9,229 bases of DNA. It comes from Deltaproteobacteria bacterium (GTDB lineage: Bacteria > Desulfobacterota > Desulfobacteria > Desulfobacterales > Desulfatirhabdiaceae). Location of the stretch: contig JAJYBO010000106.1 of the NCBI GenBank assembly GCA_021778975.1, positions 1-9,229 on the forward strand, given 5' to 3'. A program made the translations under genes and the position numbers. Positions 6,766 to 9,229 of the stretch are shown in pieces (within the stretch, counting starts at the first letter, position 1; every line of letters starts with the position of its first letter). The notes below the pieces were generated by a model. That model searched no databases. It had not been told where the DNA came from and saw only the letters and a list, made by a program, of their open reading frames with translations.

Positions 6766-8967
6766 TCACGGAATGGGACGGATCTCCCATACAACAAAGA
6801 ATGGCAGCCCTACTGAAAAGGAAAATTGCAGGTGATCCGCCGGTACATTCCGTCCGTGAACGGACACCCAGCCGATACAGGGGGCATAGAGGCCGCTATT
6901 CCAGCAAACCACGGGCTTCTGCGGGGCGGACACCAACATCAGGGTGCATCCCTTTCCGGCATCATTTTCATAGCGGGTTGAGGCTGTCGCGGCGTCATAC
7001 CGTACCTGTCCGGGATAACACTGCCAGCACACAGTGACCGCGTGATGTCCATCGCCATTGACACTGTCCGTAATGCGCCACCCACCACCAGCAAGTGGCG
7101 CCGCTTCCCGGCCGACCATGATGGTTGTTCCGGAGCCGTTTTCACGACCATAGCGGCAGACCCCACGGACACAGGGCTTTGCTCCTGTTTTGCAGAAGAA
7201 CAGGTTTGGGTCCGCCGGCGTTATTCTTTGTCGGTGCGAAAGCTCAGACCGGACAGGACCTGCGCCGTCAACAAGGATCATGTTGTGTGCGGCGGCGCTG
7301 CGGTACCATTCGGAAAAAGCCCCGGGTCTGTAAGCGGTAATGCCGGGGTCCACGAAACAGGGAACTCCGGAAACGCTGATATCCAGAGACAATACATCTT
7401 CGTGGACATGGGACATGCCGGGCGGCCCCGCCCGGAAAACAAGTGCATGGGCGTTGCCATGCCATCCCGACCGCATCACAGCGATACCGGCGGCATCGAA
7501 AACCGACATCGTACTATCGGGGGGCGCTCCTTTTTTCCCGCGGGTCCCCAGCCAGATAAAGTCCGGCCGTTTTTCAAGTTGTCCGGCCAGATTCATGACA
7601 GCGGCATAGTTTCCGGATGCACTGCCTGAATCGTTCAGTGACGGCCAGGTAAAGTCGGGACGGCGGATCGCCCCCAGGTAGTCGGCGGCCTTTTCAATGA
7701 CGGTGTCGAATTCACCGGGCAGACGGATGTTCCGTGCTTCGGCCGACCTTTTCACATCGAGAAGCGCATGAAGGCAAAGGGCGTGATACAGGGGTGAGCA
7801 CTCGAAATGGACACCGTCCGCCATAAACTGCCGCCAGGCTTCATGAACCAGGATGGACAGCCCTTCGTCCCGCCACCGGTCGGCCTCCATGAAAACAGGC
7901 AGTTTCATGCCCGCCAGCGCCAATGCGGCGGATTCCAGAAGGATCCAGTTATTCGGATGCCCTTTGTGATCCATAAGATGACGGCAATGTTCCCACAAAG
8001 AACGCAATATCAGTTTTCGGGTATTTTGACCCCAGGCATTCCACAACGATGAACTGATATCCAGCCATTCACGAATACGCCAGGCGACGGACAGCGTTTC
8101 CCAGGAGGGGCCAGCGCCCCCGTTTGAACCGACAGGAACAGGATTCTGTCGAATCCAGTCACGCAGAATGTTTTCAATGAATTCGGAATAGACAGGATCA
8201 CCGGTCCTCAGAAAGGCATGCAAAACCGGTTTCAAAAAATGGTGGCGGTGTAAAAAATGCGTCCATTCATGGGCGCCATCCGGACTGAAACGCCACGGAA
8301 TGGGAAACGGGAGCTTTTGCCCCATGATATCGCCGGCAAGTATTCCGCCAGCACCGCCCTCCGGTTCATCATAAGGCGGCGTAAAAAAATCGAGCGGCGC
8401 GTACGGGGTTCCGGAAAACAGGTGGCGGAGACCATACGGATCGATACGCGTGTCAAGGCCTGCTTCCGTCAATCTCGGCCCCGGCGGAATACGCCGCCGC
8501 TCCCCATGAATCTGGGATGCAACGACATCTATCGGGGTCTTACTTTCGTTATATTTTTCTTTCTTACAGACGAGCTCGATCCGGGAAATGGTCCGCCAGG
8601 ACCGGGTTCGCCCATAAAATCCGAAACCTTCATCGGGAAATCGAATGATTCGGCTCTGCCCGGGAGGCAGGGCTTCGCGTCCTCCGGAAAAGAGACGGCA
8701 ACATTCTTTCTCCGTGATTTCGGACACGCCGATCAATATCATTTCCACCAGAACGCGGATTGCCGAACGGTTGCATATCCGGAGAGAAAGCTGGTCGAAC
8801 TCCGCAAGATCGGGCGGTTGTGGAAATGCGGCAAGGCAAATTCGACGCTGCCTTTGATTTTCGTCCGCATCTTTATCGTCCTGCTCAAGCAGGGCGCTTT
8901 CGATGCCCTTTTTATACAGCACGGCATCTGCATGAAATTCATTTTCGGACAGGTTGGTTTGGATCAT
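6766..8967 (-). CDS. Heparinase II/III-family protein (polysaccharide lyase fold)
   Basis: 733 residues. Residues 1-160 form a leader rich in beta pattern and Arg (for example LSLRICNRSAIRVLVEMILI, 60-79) of unknown role, perhaps glycan binding. Residues about 170-440 look like the alpha/alpha toroid: SWETLSVAWRIREWL (288-302), HPNNW (337-341), FECSPLYH (388-395). Residues about 485-730 are the beta-sandwich Hepar_II_III domain: MSHVHEDVLSLDI (518-530), FVDPG (538-542), AAAHNMILVDG (558-568). Asn339/340, Tyr394, His395, the H-x-H-x-D site and His561 fit the residues used by lyases of this group for beta-elimination on uronic-acid polymers. There is no signal peptide, unlike secreted lyases, as in many copies within polysaccharide synthesis clusters. 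ATG 8967 has no clear ribosome site, but a stop 15 bases upstream leaves little choice. Substrate unknown. Confidence 0.88.
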   Translation of the reverse strand: MIQTNLSENEFHADAVLYKKGIESALLEQDDKDADENQRQRRICLAAFPQPPDLAEFDQLSLRICNRSAIRVLVEMILIGVSEITEKECCRLFSGGREALPPGQSRIIRFPDEGFGFYGRTRSWRTISRIELVCKKEKYNESKTPIDVVASQIHGERRRIPPGPRLTEAGLDTRIDPYGLRHLFSGTPYAPLDFFTPPYDEPEGGAGGILAGDIMGQKLPFPIPWRFSPDGAHEWTHFLHRHHFLKPVLHAFLRTGDPVYSEFIENILRDWIRQNPVPVGSNGGAGPSWETLSVAWRIREWLDISSSLWNAWGQNTRKLILRSLWEHCRHLMDHKGHPNNWILLESAALALAGMKLPVFMEADRWRDEGLSILVHEAWRQFMADGVHFECSPLYHALCLHALLDVKRSAEARNIRLPGEFDTVIEKAADYLGAIRRPDFTWPSLNDSGSASGNYAAVMNLAGQLEKRPDFIWLGTRGKKGAPPDSTMSVFDAAGIAVMRSGWHGNAHALVFRAGPPGMSHVHEDVLSLDISVSGVPCFVDPGITAYRPGAFSEWYRSAAAHNMILVDGAGPVRSELSHRQRITPADPNLFFCKTGAKPCVRGVCRYGRENGSGTTIMVGREAAPLAGGGWRITDSVNGDGHHAVTVCWQCYPGQVRYDAATASTRYENDAGKGCTLMLVSAPQKPVVCWNSGLYAPCIGWVSVHGRNVPADHLQFSFSVGLPFFVVWEIRPIP

Positions 8968-9026
8968 AAATGCGAATCGTTACAATTTTTGTTAATATTG
9001 ATGCTCTTGTAGCAAGTCAAATTTTA

Positions 9027-9067
9027 GACGGCTTTGTAAAAAGCTCGCGGGCAAGGCGTGCAAATCC
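9027..9067 (+). repeat. Partial copy of the dispersed element, inverted relative to the first
   Basis: 41 bases that match the reverse complement of 5697-5737 at 37 positions, including GACGGCTTTGTAAAAA and GGCAAGGCG. Beyond 9067 similarity fades and I see no opposite terminal repeat before the next gene, so this is a truncated or decayed copy. It lies in the 167-base divergent gap between the heparinase-like and radical SAM genes. Confidence 0.65.
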
Positions 9068-9134
9068 GCAAGGAGTTATCGACGCGTTTTATAGGTACAT
9101 TACCGGATACTGCCGGAAAGGGGCAAATTCAAAA

Positions 9135-9229
9135 ATGATCATATCGCACATTAAACAACATCAAAGACGCATTCTGCTGATAGAGCCTCCATTTTACCGC
9201 CTGTACGAAGCCGGTTACGCGCTGGTGAA
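9135..9229 (+). CDS. N-terminus of a probable B12-binding radical SAM protein (cut by window edge)
   Basis: Thirty-one codons plus two bases remain. MIISHIKQHQRRILLIEPPF is followed by YRLYEAGYALV. The R-x-LLIEPPFYRLY stretch is the first beta strand and loop that I associate with cobalamin-binding domains fused to radical SAM enzymes in anaerobes. The purine-rich GGAAAGGGG (9115-9123) lies 11 bases upstream, a little far. The CxxxCxxC motif would lie beyond the window, so the assignment rests on this short start alone. Confidence 0.5.
   Translation, partial: MIISHIKQHQRRILLIEPPFYRLYEAGYALV

Noticed and set aside
8257..9012. 251-codon open frame on the plus strand
   Set aside because: Antisense to the N-terminal third of the heparinase-like gene; no motif and no good ribosome site.

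Overview
The window reads as chromosomal DNA from an anaerobic Desulfobacterota-type (former Deltaproteobacteria) bacterium. I infer this from three things: the protein flavours (a catalytic-half-only MetE-like protein, an AMP-forming CoA-ligase subfamily with an atypical P-loop, and the start of what looks like a B12-binding radical SAM protein); a short dispersed inverted-repeat element of a style I associate with those genomes; and moderate base composition with Shine-Dalgarno-led starts. This is recognition by eye, not a database result. I see no rRNA, tRNA, CRISPR array, transposase or integrase.

Left part (1-3482), metabolism and small proteins. A core-MetE-like methyltransferase (+, 59-1156) faces a two-gene minus-strand operon (1824-1296) across a perfect 9-bp hairpin. 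The operon encodes a 66-residue helical protein and a 114-residue protein made of two near-identical four-cysteine zinc-ribbon-like repeats; the two genes overlap by 17 bases. Divergent from it is a 500-residue AMP-binding acyl-CoA ligase-like protein (+, 1980-3482) that has the family's global motifs but a changed phosphate-binding loop and no catalytic lysine in the C-terminal motif.

Right part (3494-9229), polysaccharide-type genes. A minus-strand pair encodes a GT4 glycosyltransferase (5513-4284) and a SAM-dependent methyltransferase (3494 to about 4297). The methyltransferase appears to begin inside the glycosyltransferase tail at an ATT codon behind a strong AAGGAG. A 128-bp inverted-repeat element (5610-5737) follows, then a GSCFA-domain protein (+, 5772-6725) converging on a 733-residue heparinase II/III-family protein with no signal peptide (-, 8967-6766). 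A second, partial copy of the repeat (9027-9067, inverted relative to the first) sits before the first 31 codons of a probable B12-binding radical SAM protein (+, 9135 to the window edge).

Taken together, the right part looks like the edge of a surface-glycan assembly locus: sugar transfer, methylation, a GSCFA (SGNH-like) protein and a polysaccharide lyase-fold protein. No polymerase, flippase, Wzz or export gene lies inside the window, so the product and its role remain inference. The items most worth a second look are the zinc-ribbon/helical small-protein pair, the ATT start, the altered CoA ligase and the inverted repeats bracketing the GSCFA/heparinase pair.
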